Shown: in pieces, positions 15,983 through 25,564 of the stretch
Layout of the letters: each line of letters begins with the position of its first letter
How positions within the stretch are numbered: position 1 is the first letter of the stretch
Assembly (NCBI GenBank): GCA_905221605.1
Contig: CAJNDS010000612.1
Coordinates: forward strand, 1 to 52,500
DNA from: Symbiodinium natans
Lineage: Eukaryota; Sar; Dinophyceae; Suessiales; Symbiodiniaceae
Length of the DNA: 52,500 bases
Direction: 5' to 3'
The notes under the pieces: model-generated
Told to the model about the DNA's origin: nothing
Databases searched by the model: none
The model's input: the letters and a program-made list of their open reading frames with translations, nothing else
Program-made: the position numbers and the translations under genes

Positions 15983-16380
15983 GTTTAGGGTTCTGGGCTA
16001 TGGGTTTTGGGTTCAGGGTTTAAGTAGGGTCATGGGTTTAGGGTTTGATTAGGGTTCAGGGTTCAGTGGTTTACCCTGAGCGTTGAGCACTTCCTCTGGT
16101 ATGGTCTTTTGGAGAGGGCTGCTGTGGGAACTGCCTGTTGAAGAAGCTGGACCTCAAACAAGAAAATCTAGGGGTCATTCGAACCCGAGCCGGGGGTATG
16201 CGCTGTGCTGGCAGCTCGCCAGCCAAGTTGCTGACCGCTCGCCGGAGCTATCTCTCAAGCGGTTGGGAGTTGGGACAGATGTTCGGAGGAGACAGCCCAC
16301 TCAGGAACCCGAAGAATAACAACGTCGATTCATTCATGGTTCCTGAAAGACAAGATCCCCTGAAAAGCCCGAAGCCTTGA
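15983..16380 (+). other. Repeat-derived intron and unresolved coding-like segment
   Basis: Bases 15983-16060 are TTTAGGG-like. From 16080 to 16320 two overlapping plus frames look coding in turn (EHFLWYGLLERAAVG, then LASQVADRSPELSLKRLG). The true exon structure could not be settled. Confidence 0.35.
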
Positions 16381-16401
16381 ACCCCTGAACCCCAAACCCA
16401 G

Positions 16402-16493
16402 GCAAATTTCGCCGTCCCGATCATAAACGGCTTCTCTCGCCTTGGAGAGCTTGAACCGTTGGGATTTCGAGTCTCTTTAGGGAATGTGAGGAG
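16402..16493 (+). CDS. Exon, unknown product (ANFAVPIINGF...)
   Basis: It follows AACCCAG and ends at the consensus donor GAG|GTGAGG. It reads ANFAVPIINGFSRLGELEP. The product is unknown. Confidence 0.5.
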
Positions 16494-16786
16494 GTGAGGA
16501 GGGACCCATCCTTCTGCATCTTCTTCCCCTATTTTGCCTGTCTATATACCTTATAGAGTCTCTATATACCTCGGTAGCCCCTACCTTTTCCTGAATTCAG
16601 TTCAAAAGGCCCCCCTCTGAGAGTGACGGACCTTTCGCGGGGCTCCGATTTATTGAGAACTGCCAAATTATGATTATCATCAGTATGATTCTTAGTATGA
16701 TTTTATATTCTTCTATTGTTACTAATGCTTTCGGTTTTTGGGGGGTGGGGCCTTTTTTCGTGCTCCAAGGTTCAGGGATTTTTCAG

Positions 16787-16931
16787 GGTCGAGCGCCCCC
16801 AACGGCGATGGGCCATGGTGGCAGCCCCCCTGCTGCCCCGATGGGCCCTCACCCTGGCCGCCGTCGCCCCGCTGGTCTTCCCGTGCGTGCTGTGCGGGAC
16901 AGGCCCCGTGCGACGGAGGAGGAGTTTTTAG
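16787..16931 (+). CDS. Exon with possible membrane segment
   Basis: It follows GATTTTTCAG. One of three open frames reads ALTLAAVAPLVFPCVLCG, which would suit a transmembrane helix, then an Arg-rich tail and a stop. The other frames are Pro/Ser-rich. The frame choice is uncertain. Confidence 0.35.
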
Positions 16932-16937
16932 CAGCCA

Positions 16938-17050
16938 TCTAAGCCCTAAGCCCGATAAGCCCTAAGCCCTAAGCCCTAAGCCCTAAGCCCTAAGCCCTAA
17001 GCCCTAACCCCTAAGCCCTAAGCCCTAAGCCCTAAGCCCTAAGCCCTAAA
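16938..17050. repeat. CCCTAAG variant array
   Basis: About fifteen CCCTAAG heptamers, a homogenised variant distinct from CCCTAAA. Confidence 0.95.
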
Positions 17051-17079
17051 TCCTAGAGAGGTTGCTAGAAGAGGCTGGC

Positions 17080-17780
17080 AGGGTTTCCCGGTTTAGGGTT
17101 TAGGGTTTCGGGTTTAGAGTTTAGGGTTTCCGGCTTTGCATTCCTAAACCCTAAACCCTAAACCCTAAACCCTAAACCCTAAACCCTAAACCCTGGCGGT
17201 TGGAAACCAGAAGCCTGAGGCTTGAATCCATGAAGCCTTGAAACCCTGAAGCTCTAGTCAGTGGCCTCAGGATTTCTATCGGGGTTTAGGGTTTAGGGTT
17301 TAGGGTTTAGGGTTTAGGGTTTAGGGCTTAGGGAGACAGTTGAATGCACACACAAGGGACAAGTGAAGTTTCATCCCCATCCCCGGAATATGTCTCAGAA
17401 TTCCCTAAACCCTAAACCCTCAACCCATTCTCGGAAAAGTGCTGCCCACATGCTCCGTGTACCCCAGAAGAGACGTGCACCATCATCTCAGTGTTCGCTG
17501 GCCCCCCACGCTAAGCGGCTCCGAGCCCTAAATTCCAAACATCCCCAAGCGAAATAACCCCAAACCGCAACCCCCAAACCCTAAATCCCAAACTCCAACC
17601 CCTAAACGCCAACATCCCCAAACCCTCAACACCCTAAACCCTAAACCCTAAACCCTAAACCCTAAACCCTAAACCCTCAACCCTAAACCCTAAACCCTCA
17701 ACCTTAAACCCTAAACCCTAAACCCTAAACACTAAACCCTAAACCCTAAACCCTAAACCCTAAACCCTAAACCCTAAGTC
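17080..17780. repeat. Alternating TTTAGGG and CCCTAAA arrays
   Basis: Blocks lie at 17095-17115 (plus), 17143-17192 (minus), 17283-17330 (plus) and 17625-17780 (minus). The unique DNA at 17335-17530 has an open plus frame (ETVECTHKGQVKFHPHP) that could be an exon but lacks good boundaries. Confidence 0.8.
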
Positions 17781-17783
17781 CAG

Positions 17784-17831
17784 GTCCCGCAATCCAGCGG
17801 CCGTGGATCGGCGCCACAGCCGAAGGACCGG
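17784..17831 (+). CDS. Short exon candidate with consensus donor
   Basis: It lies between AGTCCAG and GG|GTAGGT. It reads SRNPAAVDRRHSRRT. Only the boundaries support it. Confidence 0.35.
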
Positions 17832-17925
17832 GTAGGTGGGGGGTCTTAGGGGATTCAGGGGGCGTTTAGGGTTTAGGGTTTGGGGTTTAGGGTTTAGGGC
17901 TGCTCTGCTCGCTTGCTTGTTTCAG

Positions 17926-17982
17926 CATGCAGGCGATGCAGTGGGCATGCGCAAGGGCCTGGTTGCAGCAGGAGTTGCCTAG
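17926..17982 (+). CDS. Exon candidate (HAGDAVGMRKG...)
   Basis: It follows the strong acceptor GCTTGCTTGTTTCAG. It reads HAGDAVGMRKGLVAAGVA and then TAG. It could be a terminal exon. The product is unknown. Confidence 0.45.
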   Translation, partial: HAGDAVGMRKGLVAAGVA

Positions 17983-18711
17983 CAGAATCTAGAGATCAGT
18001 GAGCTAAAAGCGCAGATGACTCTCAAAAGAAGCCGTGCCCCCTGACCCTTAGGAAACTCTCGCGGCGTGGCAACCACGATTATTATTGATCTTGTCAGTA
18101 CCGTTGTTTTTTGTCGAGGAAAGCCATCTCGGACAAAATGATAGGTCAAAAGTACCCGATTCGCGGGCAACATTGCCTGTGTGGCACATGAGACTGCGCG
18201 AGAGCGCGAAGACCAGTTGGAGGCTCTTGATGTGTGGAGTGCAGCAGTGACGCTGCATCAGCTAGCTTCTGGGAGCCTACTCTTGGGCGTCCCAGTGGCT
18301 CGACGCAGCTCCAGCTGTGCAGTCTGTTGAGCTGCGCTTTTGCTGTTTGCGCCCCGATGCCTTCAGAAACGGAAATGAGCCAGACCCAGAATACTTGGCG
18401 TGTTGCGCAGCGCATGCTGCGTGTGGATCCGCACGAGCGACTCAGCATGCAAAGCCAGGCAGATCCAGGCAGGCTCGGATTGACTGTTTGCCACGCGTGC
18501 CAAAATGGCTTATAATTGGATATAATATCACGTTTCGGATGGTTGTTGCTTGAGTGCAGCTCCAGGGTCTACCGTTACAGGTTGAAGAGTCTTTGAGTCG
18601 TGGGCATGAAAGTTTATGCCTCGCGTTTGACATGCCTTCCCCCCACACCCCCCTGGGTGTGTGGGGGGCGCCATTCCACACAGGACTTACTGCCGCAGCG
18701 CGGCAAGACGC
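17983..18711. other. Unique DNA without an assignable gene
   Basis: There is no telomere-like repeat for about 700 bases. Several short open frames exist. One at 18556-18715 (QVEESLSRGHESLCLAF) is plausible but reads into repeat. GCCAAAATGGCT at about 18502 is near-palindromic and recalls the spliced leader on the minus strand. Confidence 0.4.
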
Positions 18712-18712
18712 C

Positions 18713-18765
<53 letters not shown>

Positions 18766-18898
18766 ACCCTAAACCCTAAACCCTAAACCCTAAACCCTAA
18801 ACCCTAAACCCTAAACCCTAAACCCTAAACCCTAAACCCTAAACCCTAAAACCCTAAACCCTAAACCCTAAACCCTAAACCCCAAACCCTAAACCCTA
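18712..18898. repeat. CCCTCAA block followed by CCCTAAA block
   Basis: About eight CCCTCAA units switch cleanly to about eighteen CCCTAAA units. The sharp switch shows local expansion of a variant unit. Confidence 0.95.
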
Positions 18899-19243
18899 TA
18901 AGTTGCCAGAAGTACGGTGGAAGCTAAGCTCCAGTTCTTGAACGGCAGCTCGAAGCCTTGAACCCAGCCTTTTGAAAGGAGGATCGCTAGATTGCCACAG
19001 CATATGCGGTCCCGCGGACGATGCAGATTCGAGAGAGGTGAAGGTGCGTGCTTTCCGGTTTCGGGTGCGCAGTCGTGGGGTGTTGGGGTGCTTGAGAGAC
19101 GCCATCATTATCATTCCTTAAGCCCGAAACCTTAAACCCTAAACTGCAAGCAAACCTCCGGGACGTGGCGGTCTTTTCAGTGCAGTCTCGCAATCTTCCT
19201 GCTAGGGCCTCCAAGCCCTGAATCAACCGATGCCTTCTGGTAG

Positions 19244-19498
19244 GCCATCGAGTTTTTGAAGACGCTGTGGCTGCCCGGGGACACGAACGCCACCATCCCC
19301 GAAGCCAACACTCGCAAGTACCTCTCAAGTTTTTTCAGCGTGTTTTATGACAACGCCACCCGCGTACGGGACTTGGCCATCAAGCATCCGCCCCCTGGGG
19401 GAGCACTGGTGACTGCGTCGCAAATGAGCTGCGCGTTGCGACACTCGCCTCGGTTTTGGTCAGGCTTTTTTTGGTATCCAACCGCCTTAGAGTCTTAA
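19244..19498 (+). CDS. Long exon, unknown product (LWLPGDTNATIPEANTRKY...)
   Basis: It follows GCCTTCTGGTAG. The frame is open for 84 codons to TAA at 19496-19498. It contains LPGDTNATIPEANTRKYLSS and VFYDNATRVRDLAIKHPP and is among the best coding stretches in this part. The exon may end earlier at CTG|GTGACT (19408). NATI and NATR are N-glycosylation sequons, fitting an extracellular protein. The family is not recognised. Confidence 0.65.
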   Translation, partial: AIEFLKTLWLPGDTNATIPEANTRKYLSSFFSVFYDNATRVRDLAIKHPPPGGALVTASQMSCALRHSPRFWSGFFWYPTALES

Positions 19499-19939
19499 GC
19501 TGCCCTTGAAAAATTTTTTCACCCTGTTTGATCAAAACTCAGTCACTTAAGGTTTCGTTTTTCATTCCTTAGGCATGCTTAGCATGTAGGTGTCAGGGTT
19601 CAGAGGGCTACTCCCCTAACCCTTCCGAATCTGCGTGTTCCAGTTTCCTGCATCAGCGGGTTTCCCGGCTGCTGGTTTCCCGAATCCGCGCTTTTGACTT
19701 CCGAGTGCGCGTTTTTTCAGCTTCCCGACTCCTTAGGGATTCTTGAGAATCATTTAGATTTTTTTTGGGCACTGTAAATCCTAACGAGCAGCTAAAGAAA
19801 TAGATAAAAACAATATACATATATATAGTTTTGCTAGGGTTCCGAGTTCGGTAGAGAATCAGGTGGTTCCAGTTTCCGAATCCCCGCGTTTTGAGTTGTG
19901 AATCACCCGCTGACCCACCGCTGGAATTCTTTCGGGGGT
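19499..19939. other. AT-richer spacer or intron
   Basis: Lower GC than the flanks, with T-rich runs and ATATACATATATATAG near 19810. No frame is convincing. Confidence 0.5.
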
Positions 19940-20060
19940 GGGGGTTTAGGGTTTGGGGTTTGGGTTTAGGGTTTAGGGTTTAGGGTTTAGGGTTTAGGGT
20001 TTAGGGTTTAGGGTTTAGGGTTTAGGGTTTAGGGTTTAGGGCAGGGTTTAGGGTTTAGGG
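19940..20060. repeat. TTTAGGG array
   Basis: About sixteen heptamers, nearly perfect from 19965 on. Confidence 0.95.
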
Positions 20061-20364
20061 GCTGCAGGGGCTTCGGAGGGCTTGTGGGGTGCATGGTGAT
20101 GTGAAGGAGTGAGGGCAGCTTTCGCAACACCCCTTGAAATCATCGCTGTGCATGTGTCTGGTGTCTAGGGCAGGGCCCCCCAAGCGAAGGCCCCACCCCA
20201 AAGGAATTTTCAAGGGGTGCCCTCAAGCACTCAACCCCAAACCCCAAACCCCAGCTACGATCCGCTTAAGAACCACCAAAAGAGAAAGGAGAATAATCCC
20301 CCGTGTTATGTACCCTTATAAGGAAGAGTATATTCCCCTGCTTTGCGGGGAGGCCTCAAGCAAA

Positions 20365-20468
20365 CCCTAAACCCTAAACCCCAAACCCTAAACCCTAAGC
20401 CCTAAGCCCTAAACCCTAAACCCTAACCCTAAACCCTAAACCCTAAACCCTAAACCCTAAACCCTACG
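20365..20468. repeat. CCCTAAA/CCCTAAG array
   Basis: It ends just before the ACGACCCAG acceptor of the next exon. The unique segment 20070-20360 upstream has open frames but no settled exon. Confidence 0.9.
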
Positions 20469-20474
20469 ACCCAG

Positions 20475-20596
20475 GATGCCTGGCCCATCTCCGCGGCCTC
20501 TTCGTGGACAACTCTGGGATCGCGGGCGCTTTGGGCGACCTTTTTCTGCCAGAACACCTGGCGGGGCCACCTAGGGAGTTAAGGGGGGGATTCGAG
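20475..20596 (+). CDS. LRR exon 1
   Basis: The frame is open from ACGACCCAG to the consensus donor GAG|GTAGGG. It reads CLAHLRGLFVDNSGIAGALG and continues DLFLPEHLAGPPREL. The spacing LxxLxxLxVxNSGIxGxL is plant-type leucine-rich repeat. It starts in phase 1, like several later LRR exons, so it is probably part of a repeat-containing extracellular region. Confidence 0.65.
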
Positions 20597-20840
20597 GTAG
20601 GGTTTAGGGTTTAGGGTTTAGGGTTTAGGGTTTAGGGTTTAGGGTTTAGGGTTTAGGGTTTAGGGTTTAGGGTTTAGGGTTTAGGGTTGAGGGTTTGGGG
20701 TTTAGGGTTTCAGGTCGCTTGGTGGGGCCCCAACTAGGGCTCGGGTTTCAAGGTTCGGGGCGCAGCCGGGAACTCCCCCCGGTTTCGGGTTTCGGGTTTC
20801 GGTTTCGGGTTTCGGGTTTCGGGTTTCGGGTTTAGGGTTT
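20597..20840. repeat. TTTAGGG array then TTTCGGG variant array
   Basis: About fifteen TTTAGGG units (20599-20705) are followed by a block of TTTCGGG units (20778-20830). It lies wholly within the presumed intron after LRR exon 1. Confidence 0.95.
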
Positions 20841-20884
20841 GGGGTTTGGGGTTCAGGGTTTAGGGTTTAATTAGGGTTTAGGGG

Positions 20885-20975
20885 TGTTTCCCCGTATACT
20901 CGCAGTCCTTTGTAGGGACTATAGTAGGGGATACTATGAACCTTGCTAAGGACTGTTAGTATAAGGGGGAACATC
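20885..20975. mobile_element. Foldback element family C, copy 1
   Basis: The imperfect terminal inverted repeats are GTATACTCGCAGTCCTT and AAGGACTGTTAGTATAAG. A second copy is at 25831-25927. No coding capacity. Confidence 0.6.
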
Positions 20976-21100
20976 CTCATGTATCAGTTGCAAGGCTCCT
21001 CATTTTGAAACTGATTTCGGCGTTTCCCTGAATCAAGGTCGAAGGCTGCGGCTTTGGGGGGTTTTTAGGGTTCAGGGTTGAAGGGGTTCAGGGCATAAAG

Positions 21101-21142
21101 GTTCGTGGAACTTACTAACTTGGGCAAGCTACTGTTCTTAGG
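21101..21142 (+). CDS. Short LRR exon candidate
   Basis: It lies between GGCATAAAG and GG|GTCGTT. It reads FVELTNLGKLLFLG, matching the LxxLxxLxxL core of an LRR. A foldback-like segment with GGGCCC and TAGTATAGACGGGGGGTAG motifs (21145-21316) follows directly. Confidence 0.4.
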
Positions 21143-21374
21143 GTCGTTACATGGTCCCTCAATGATATGGGCCCTTAAAAGGGGACCCCTTATGTACCCG
21201 TGGCTCAAAACCCAAGGGCCCATACTTCAGAATTGTTTAAAGAAGGCAAGGGACCAGGACCATAGAACTACCCTTAGGACTGGTAGTATAGACGGGGGGT
21301 AGTAGGGTAACCCATGACAGGTGGAACTGCATGCTCGCGAGTGCCCTCTGCGAGGTCCCGATGACTTGGGGCTT

Positions 21375-21610
21375 ATAAGCCCTAAACCCCAAACCCCAAA
21401 CCCCAAACCCCCTAAACCCCCTAAACCCCCTAAACCCCCGAAACCCCCTAAACCCCCTAAACCCCCTAAACCCCCTAAACCCCCTAAACCCTAAACCCTA
21501 ACCCCTTAACCCTAAACCCTAAACCCTAAACCCTAAACTCTAAACCCCAAACCCCAAACCCCAAACCCTAAACCCAAAACCCAAAACCCTAAACCCTAAA
21601 CCCCAAGATC
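21375..21610. repeat. CCCCAAA, CCCCCTAAA and CCCTAAA arrays
   Basis: Three variants in sequence: CCCCAAA, then CCCCCTAAA (21404-21490), then CCCTAAA. Confidence 0.9.
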
Positions 21611-21899
21611 TGGGGCCCTTGGATCCAGGTAGGGTCTACGGGGTTTGGGTTGAGGCTTGCTGGTTGCATGGGTGCAGATGCGGGGAGTGGAGCATTGTGC
21701 TCAAGCACGGTCGCGTGGTGACGCAGTGGTGAGAGGACTTGGTGTAATACTTAGACTTTAGCTACGCTAAAAGTGGTCTGAACAAGGCCCATCCCTTGCT
21801 CGAATACTGGCGTTTGTCGTAAATGAGGCCCTGGACAGACACACCGGCCACCCTCTGAGCCCCCAAAGTGCAAAAAGCCGGATTGGCTTCGGAACCCTG

Positions 21900-22095
21900 A
21901 CCCCTGAACCCCGAATCCTAAACCCCAAAAACCAAAACCCAAAACCTCAAAACCTCAAAACCCCAAAACCCCAAAATCCCAAAACCCCAAAACCCCAAAA
22001 CCTCAAAACCTCAAAACCCCCCAAAACCCCCAAAGCCCCAAAACCCCGAACCCCCAAAGCCCCAAAGCCCCAAAGCCCCAAAAACCCAAACCCCT
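21900..22095. repeat. CCCCAAAA-type array
   Basis: Run of CCCCAAAA, CCTCAAAA and CCCCAAAG units. CCCCAAAA happens to equal the ciliate (Euplotes/Oxytricha-type) telomere unit, but here it is clearly a local derivative. The unique stretch 21610-21900 upstream shows no exon I can support. Confidence 0.85.
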
Positions 22096-22102
22096 GAGCC
22101 AG

Positions 22103-22156
22103 GCGCCTTGGCTGACCTCAACCTGCAGAACCCGCTCAAGGGCCTGAAGCTCTCAG
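22103..22156 (+). CDS. LRR exon (ALADLNLQNPLKGLKLSG)
   Basis: A 54-base exon between CTGAGCCAG and TCAG|GCAAGC (a GC donor). It reads ALADLNLQNPLKGLKLSG when its final base is completed by the next exon. Both ends are phase 1, so it can be skipped or duplicated without a frameshift. Confidence 0.65.
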
Positions 22157-22722
22157 GCAAGCGTCCCAAGCCCTAAATCCCTCAACCCTAAACCCTAAAC
22201 CCTAAACCCGAAACCCGAAATCCCTCAACCCTAAACCCGAAACCCTATATAACTCCTTCAACCCTCGGCCCTGTGCCTTACCTGAACCTTATAGTCCCTA
22301 AACCTCAAGAAAACCCCAGCCTCTCTAGACCCGAGAACCTAAGCTCGTAGTTAAACCTTAGACCCGAAGTCGCTGGAACATTGTCACTACACCCTCGGTT
22401 CAGGGTTTAGGGTTCAGGGTTTAGGGTTTAGGGTGGCCGAAATCCCCAGATCCTGGAAAATTCTGTAGGCTTTCGGAAGAATTATCAAGAGTATTCCCGT
22501 ATGTTCCCTATATAGTTCCACTACAATAACCCCCCTCCCCCCTTCCCCCCCTCCCACCCACCAAAAACAAACCTTTTCTGGCAACCCTGAACCCTAAACC
22601 CGAAACCCTAAACCCTAAACCCTAAACCCTAAGCCCTAAACCCTAAACCCTAAACCCTAAGCCCTAAGCCCTAAGCCCAAACCCTAAACCCTAAGCCCTA
22701 TACTAACTGAATCCTTCTTCAG
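22157..22722. other. Intron with telomere-like fragments
   Basis: Holds CCCTAAA and CCCTAAG clusters (22190-22250, 22590-22700), a TTCAGGG cluster (22400-22430) and C-rich DNA near 22530. No gene is supported. Confidence 0.55.
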
Positions 22723-22783
22723 GCAAGAACCCACGGGACATCTATGGGGACCTCCATGACCTCAAGGACTTCAAGTCTCTTGA
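22723..22783 (+). CDS. LRR exon (KNPRDIYGDLHDLKDFKSLE)
   Basis: It follows ATCCTTCTTCAG and continues the previous exon in phase. It reads KNPRDIYGDLHDLKDFKSLE, a plant-type LRR with the GDLxxLxxLxxL pattern. It either stops at TGA or, more likely, ends at the donor GA|GTGACT. Confidence 0.65.
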
Positions 22784-22795
22784 GTGACTGTCTAG

Positions 22796-22945
22796 GGTGT
22801 AGGGTCTAGGGTTTAGGTTAGGGTTTAGGGTTTAGGGTTTAGGGTTTAGGGTTTAGGGTTTAGGGTTTAGGGTTTAGGGTTTAGGGTTTAGGGTTTAGGG
22901 TTTAGGGTTTAGGGTTTAGGGTTTAGGGTTTAGGGTTTAGGGTTA
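22796..22945. repeat. TTTAGGG array
   Basis: About twenty near-perfect heptamers, one of the longest pure blocks. It sits in the intron between two LRR exons. Confidence 0.95.
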
Positions 22946-22971
22946 AAGTTATCAAAATCAGGAAGCCCTAA

Positions 22972-23088
22972 ACACTGGATCTGATGTTCGTCCGAGAGGA
23001 GTTTATTTGGGACCGCCTGGAGTTCCTCGACTTCCGCGGCGCGAGCTCGATTACCGGGAACCTTTTCGTCTCCTTGGGAAAGTTTTTG
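22972..23088 (+). CDS. LRR exon (DRLEFLDFRGASSITGNL...)
   Basis: The frame reads TLDLMFVREEFIWDRLEF and then LDFRGASSITGNLFVSLG. Two LRR-like segments with LxFLDxxG and ITGNL are present. It ends at the donor TTG|GTTCGT. The 5' boundary is uncertain because TAA lies in frame at 22969. Confidence 0.55.
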
Positions 23089-23149
23089 GTTCGTGGCTTT
23101 CTTTATTTTTTTTTCGTGAAGGGTTGCTTGGGGTTTCTGGATAGGGTGC

Positions 23150-23365
23150 GGCCATCCTTGTCTAAAGTTTGCTTTCATGATCTATACATATATAAGCGTA
23201 CATTCGTGCACATGTATATGCAGATGTATGTGCATATGTATATGGTCGTGTATATGCATATGCAGAGGTATACAGCACCCTAAACCCAAAACCCTAAACC
23301 CCAAACCCCAAACCCTAAACCCTAAACCCTAAACCCTAAACCCTAAAACCTAAACCCTAAACCGT
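23150..23365. repeat. ATATGTA-rich tract and CCCTAAA array
   Basis: A TATG/CATA-rich tract (23180-23272) is followed by CCCTAAA and CCCCAAA units (23278-23365). Confidence 0.8.
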
Positions 23366-23989
23366 CACACGCTGTTGTGCTTCAGTCTCCAATGACTTTC
23401 GAGGTTCCGACCAAGGCTCAGTGCTTGTGCCCCTGGAGCCTTGGAACCCTAAACCCCCTGAGCCCTTAAAGCCCTTAAAGCCCTTTAAAGCACCCTTTAA
23501 GCCCTTTTACGCCTTGCTCTTAAAACCCTTCAGACCCTTAAAGCACTTCAAGCCCTAAACCCTTGTTGGTGCTTTGAATGTGCAAAACCAAGTGATGGGC
23601 CTATCTAAACTTTTTTCGACTCTAGTCACGGCTTCGGAGAAGTACGGGAACCGATAGGGGTGAGGTTAGGGTGGAGGATTTTGGGGTTCAGGGGCCGGGT
23701 TTTCGGGTTTAGGGCTTCTGGGATGGGAACTGTTTGGACGTGTCGGCAGCGCCCTCAGTCCAGGTTTATGGATTTAGGGGTTTAAGGCTCGGGCGAAAGG
23801 GCTAAGGTGTCCCATTGCCAGCAAAAATCGCAACTTCGTCTTGCAAGGCTTCACGCTGTGTGGATCAAAGCTCCCAAGCCCCCCGCAAGAACGAGAGGCA
23901 AAACCCTTTTTTATATGGCATAGAAAGGGAATGAACGCTAACACCTGGAAACCCTATAAACCCTAAACCTTACACCCTAAGCGCCAAAG
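23366..23989 (+). other. Unresolved segment with possible small exons
   Basis: Candidate pieces are 23391-23460 (SPMTFEVPTKAQCLCPW after TTGTGCTTCAG) and about 23620-23657 (HGFGEVREPIG before GGG|GTGAGG). Between them lie AAAGCCC-rich repeats. These are too weak to join to the LRR series. Confidence 0.3.
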
Positions 23990-24065
23990 GAACCTCTCCG
24001 CGCTGGTCTCTGCATTGGATATCCGGCGGCTGAGAGGCGTCTTCCTCCAGAACCTCGGGCTTAGG
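23990..24065 (+). CDS. LRR exon (NLSALVSALDIRRLRGVFLQ)
   Basis: Open from GCCAAAG to AGG|GTTTAGGG, with all 25 codons in frame. It reads NLSALVSALDIRRLRGVFLQ and then NLGLR, a clear LRR. The donor is formed by the first telomere-like unit. Confidence 0.65.
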
Positions 24066-24150
24066 GTTTAGGGTTTGGGGTTTGGGGTCCAGAATTTAGG
24101 GTTTAGGGTTTGGGGTTGAGGGTTTAGGGGTTTGAAGTGTTGGGGTCTCT
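24066..24150. repeat. TTTAGGG-like repeat in intron
   Basis: Imperfect TTTAGGG and TTTGGGG units directly after the preceding exon. Confidence 0.8.
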
Positions 24151-24193
24151 GGCTAGAGGTCTCGGGTTTGGGATCTGGGTTTGGGTGCTGGAG

Positions 24194-24301
24194 CCATCGC
24201 CGCCACATGAGAGACAGCCACCCTTCACCCTTGCAACAATCAAGGTACACCTCCGTCACCGGAGACATCACCCAGCTTCTGCGCGCCAACAAGTTGCTTA
24301 G
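24194..24301 (+). CDS. LRR exon (YTSVTGDITQLLRANKLL)
   Basis: The frame ends YTSVTGDITQLLRANKLL, the LRR pattern TxVxGDIxxLxxxxxL. The two bases left over fit the next exon. The donor is not GT (GGGATAAC follows), so the exact 3' end may use a GA-type site as described for some dinoflagellate introns. Confidence 0.55.
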   Translation, partial: PSPPHERQPPFTLATIKVHLRHRRHHPASARQQVA

Positions 24302-24412
24302 GGGATAACTTGGGAATAGTTGTGTTAATTTTTTTGGGGGGTACTACAATATCATATTCCTAAGAAACAGCAACAAGTAGAACATTTTTGCGAGGGTTCA
24401 CTATAGTAGAAG

Positions 24413-24507
24413 CCAAAAAGTTGGAAACTCAATAGTCTCAATCCCTAAGAGTAAAGTGTAGGCAATCCCAGCACTAGTTGTCCTTAAAGAGGTTTCCAAC
24501 TTTTTGG
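24413..24507. mobile_element. Foldback element with GTTGGAAAC arms
   Basis: CCAAAAAGTTGGAAACT (24413-24429) is mirrored by GGTTTCCAACTTTTTGG (24491-24507). It fills most of the intron between two LRR exons. No coding capacity. Confidence 0.65.
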
Positions 24508-24525
24508 GGTTCTCACTAAGTTCAG

Positions 24526-24620
24526 AAAGAGGCTCATGACGTGGCTGGACCTGCGTGGCACAAGGGCGTACGGCTCCATCAACTCGGAGTGGCTCGACCT
24601 TGGCCAGGACCTGATCCTTG
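24526..24620 (+). CDS. LRR exon (LMTWLDLRGTRAYGSINSEW)
   Basis: It follows TCACTAAGTTCAG and ends CTT G|GTTTAGGG. It reads LMTWLDLRGTRAYGSINSEW and then LDLGQDLIL. LxWLDLxGTxxxGSI is a textbook LRR and directly continues the LLR of the previous exon in phase. Confidence 0.7.
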
Positions 24621-24766
24621 GTTTAGGGTTTAGGGTTTAGGGTTTGGGGTTTAGGGTTTAGGGTTTAGGCTTCGCCTTTAGTTGAACTTTAATCTTTTTG
24701 GGTTTCCTTATTTAGTAGGAATGTTAACGTCTAGCCTTTTTTCCCTTTGGTTATTGGAGAAGTAAG
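24621..24766 (+). other. Intron with shared 3' element
   Basis: It opens with TTTAGGG repeats and then carries CTTTTTGGGTTTCCTTA...TTATTGGAGAAGTAAG. The intron at 27658-27798 shares both motifs. In that copy telomere-like units lie inside the shared element, where this copy has only GTTAACGTCTAG. Confidence 0.55.
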
Positions 24767-24876
24767 GATCTATTTGCGCCTCAGCAATTCACGAGTGACC
24801 TTCAACATGGACGAGCCCGCGATCGTGCCCTGGCTGCTGAGAAGTTTGCTTTTTCCCATCTCGGGCCCCCTAAGAG
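24767..24876 (+). CDS. LRR-like exon (IYLRLSNSRVTFNMDEP)
   Basis: It follows GGAGAAGTAAG and ends at the consensus donor G|GTAGGT. It reads IYLRLSNSRVTFNMDEP and AIVPWLLRSLLFPISGPL. It resembles a diverged LRR. The entry phase does not agree with the preceding exon, so the boundary may be off. A further LRR-like frame follows at 24903-24957 (LLWNLKRKELDF). Confidence 0.5.
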
Positions 24877-25119
24877 GTAGGTGTTCAAGCCCAAAACCTA
24901 AGTGCTTTCGTATGCTCTGCTCTGGAACCTCAAACGAAAGGAACTGGACTTCAAGAAGTGACCCTAAGTTTAGGGTTGAGGATTGAGGGTTGAGGGTTGA
25001 AGGAATAGGGTTGAGGTTTACACATGGCACCCAAGTAGAGGACCCCCGAACCGAGGCACCCAGACTTACAACAGCACCCGAAGTGTCCTTGCCTTGAGTG
25101 TTGAGCCCGCCGCTTAAGG

Positions 25120-25430
25120 TTTAGGGTTTAGGGTCTAGGGTGAGGGGTTTAAGAGGTGCGAAAACTTAGAGAAGTTTCGCCCGCAGCCGGCCCAAGCCCC
25201 TTAGTAATGCAACCCTAAACCCTAAACCCTAAACCCTAAACCCTAAACCCTAAACCCTAAACCCTAAACCCTAAACCCTAAACCCTAAACCCTAAACCCT
25301 AAACCCTAAACCCTAGACCCTAGACCCTAAACCCTAAACCCTAAACCCTAAACCCTCAACCCTAAACCCTAAACCCTAAACCCTAAACCCTAAACCCTAA
25401 ACCCTAAACCCTAAACCCTAAACCCTAAGC
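25120..25430. repeat. Long CCCTAAA array
   Basis: About thirty near-perfect units (25210-25430), with a short TTTAGGG cluster just upstream. The segment 24960-25120 is unique and unassigned. Confidence 0.95.
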
Positions 25431-25435
25431 CCAAG

Positions 25436-25558
25436 GTCAAGGACAAGAGGACTGCCAAGAAGCCCTTTCCCCGCCTGGCGAGGTTGGACCTGAATGGATG
25501 TCCGCTGAACATGGACCCTTGCCCCCAAAATCCGCAGAAGACGACCCAGGCCCCTTAG
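25436..25558 (+). CDS. LRR exon (FPRLARLDLNGCPLNMDP)
   Basis: Open from CCCAAG through FPRLARLDLNGCPLNMDPCP to TAG at 25556-25558. LARLDLNGCPL is an LRR core. The Lys-rich start (KVKDKRTAKKP) begins right after the array. The end may be a GC donor before the stop. Confidence 0.6.
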   Translation, partial: VKDKRTAKKPFPRLARLDLNGCPLNMDPCPQNPQKTTQAP

Positions 25559-25564
25559 TTTAAG

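Noticed and set aside
18500-18520. Spliced-leader match on the minus strand (AGCCATTTTGGC)
   Set aside because: Only about 12 bases match, and the core is near-palindromic so it matches on either strand. The GGCTCAAG end is missing and no downstream coding is seen.
21900-22095. Ciliate-type (CCCCAAAA) or Chlamydomonas-type (TTTTAGGG, 48196) telomeres indicating another organism or a chromosome end
   Set aside because: They are short internal blocks surrounded by TTTAGGG/CCCTAAA variants, so they are local derivatives and not telomere ends.
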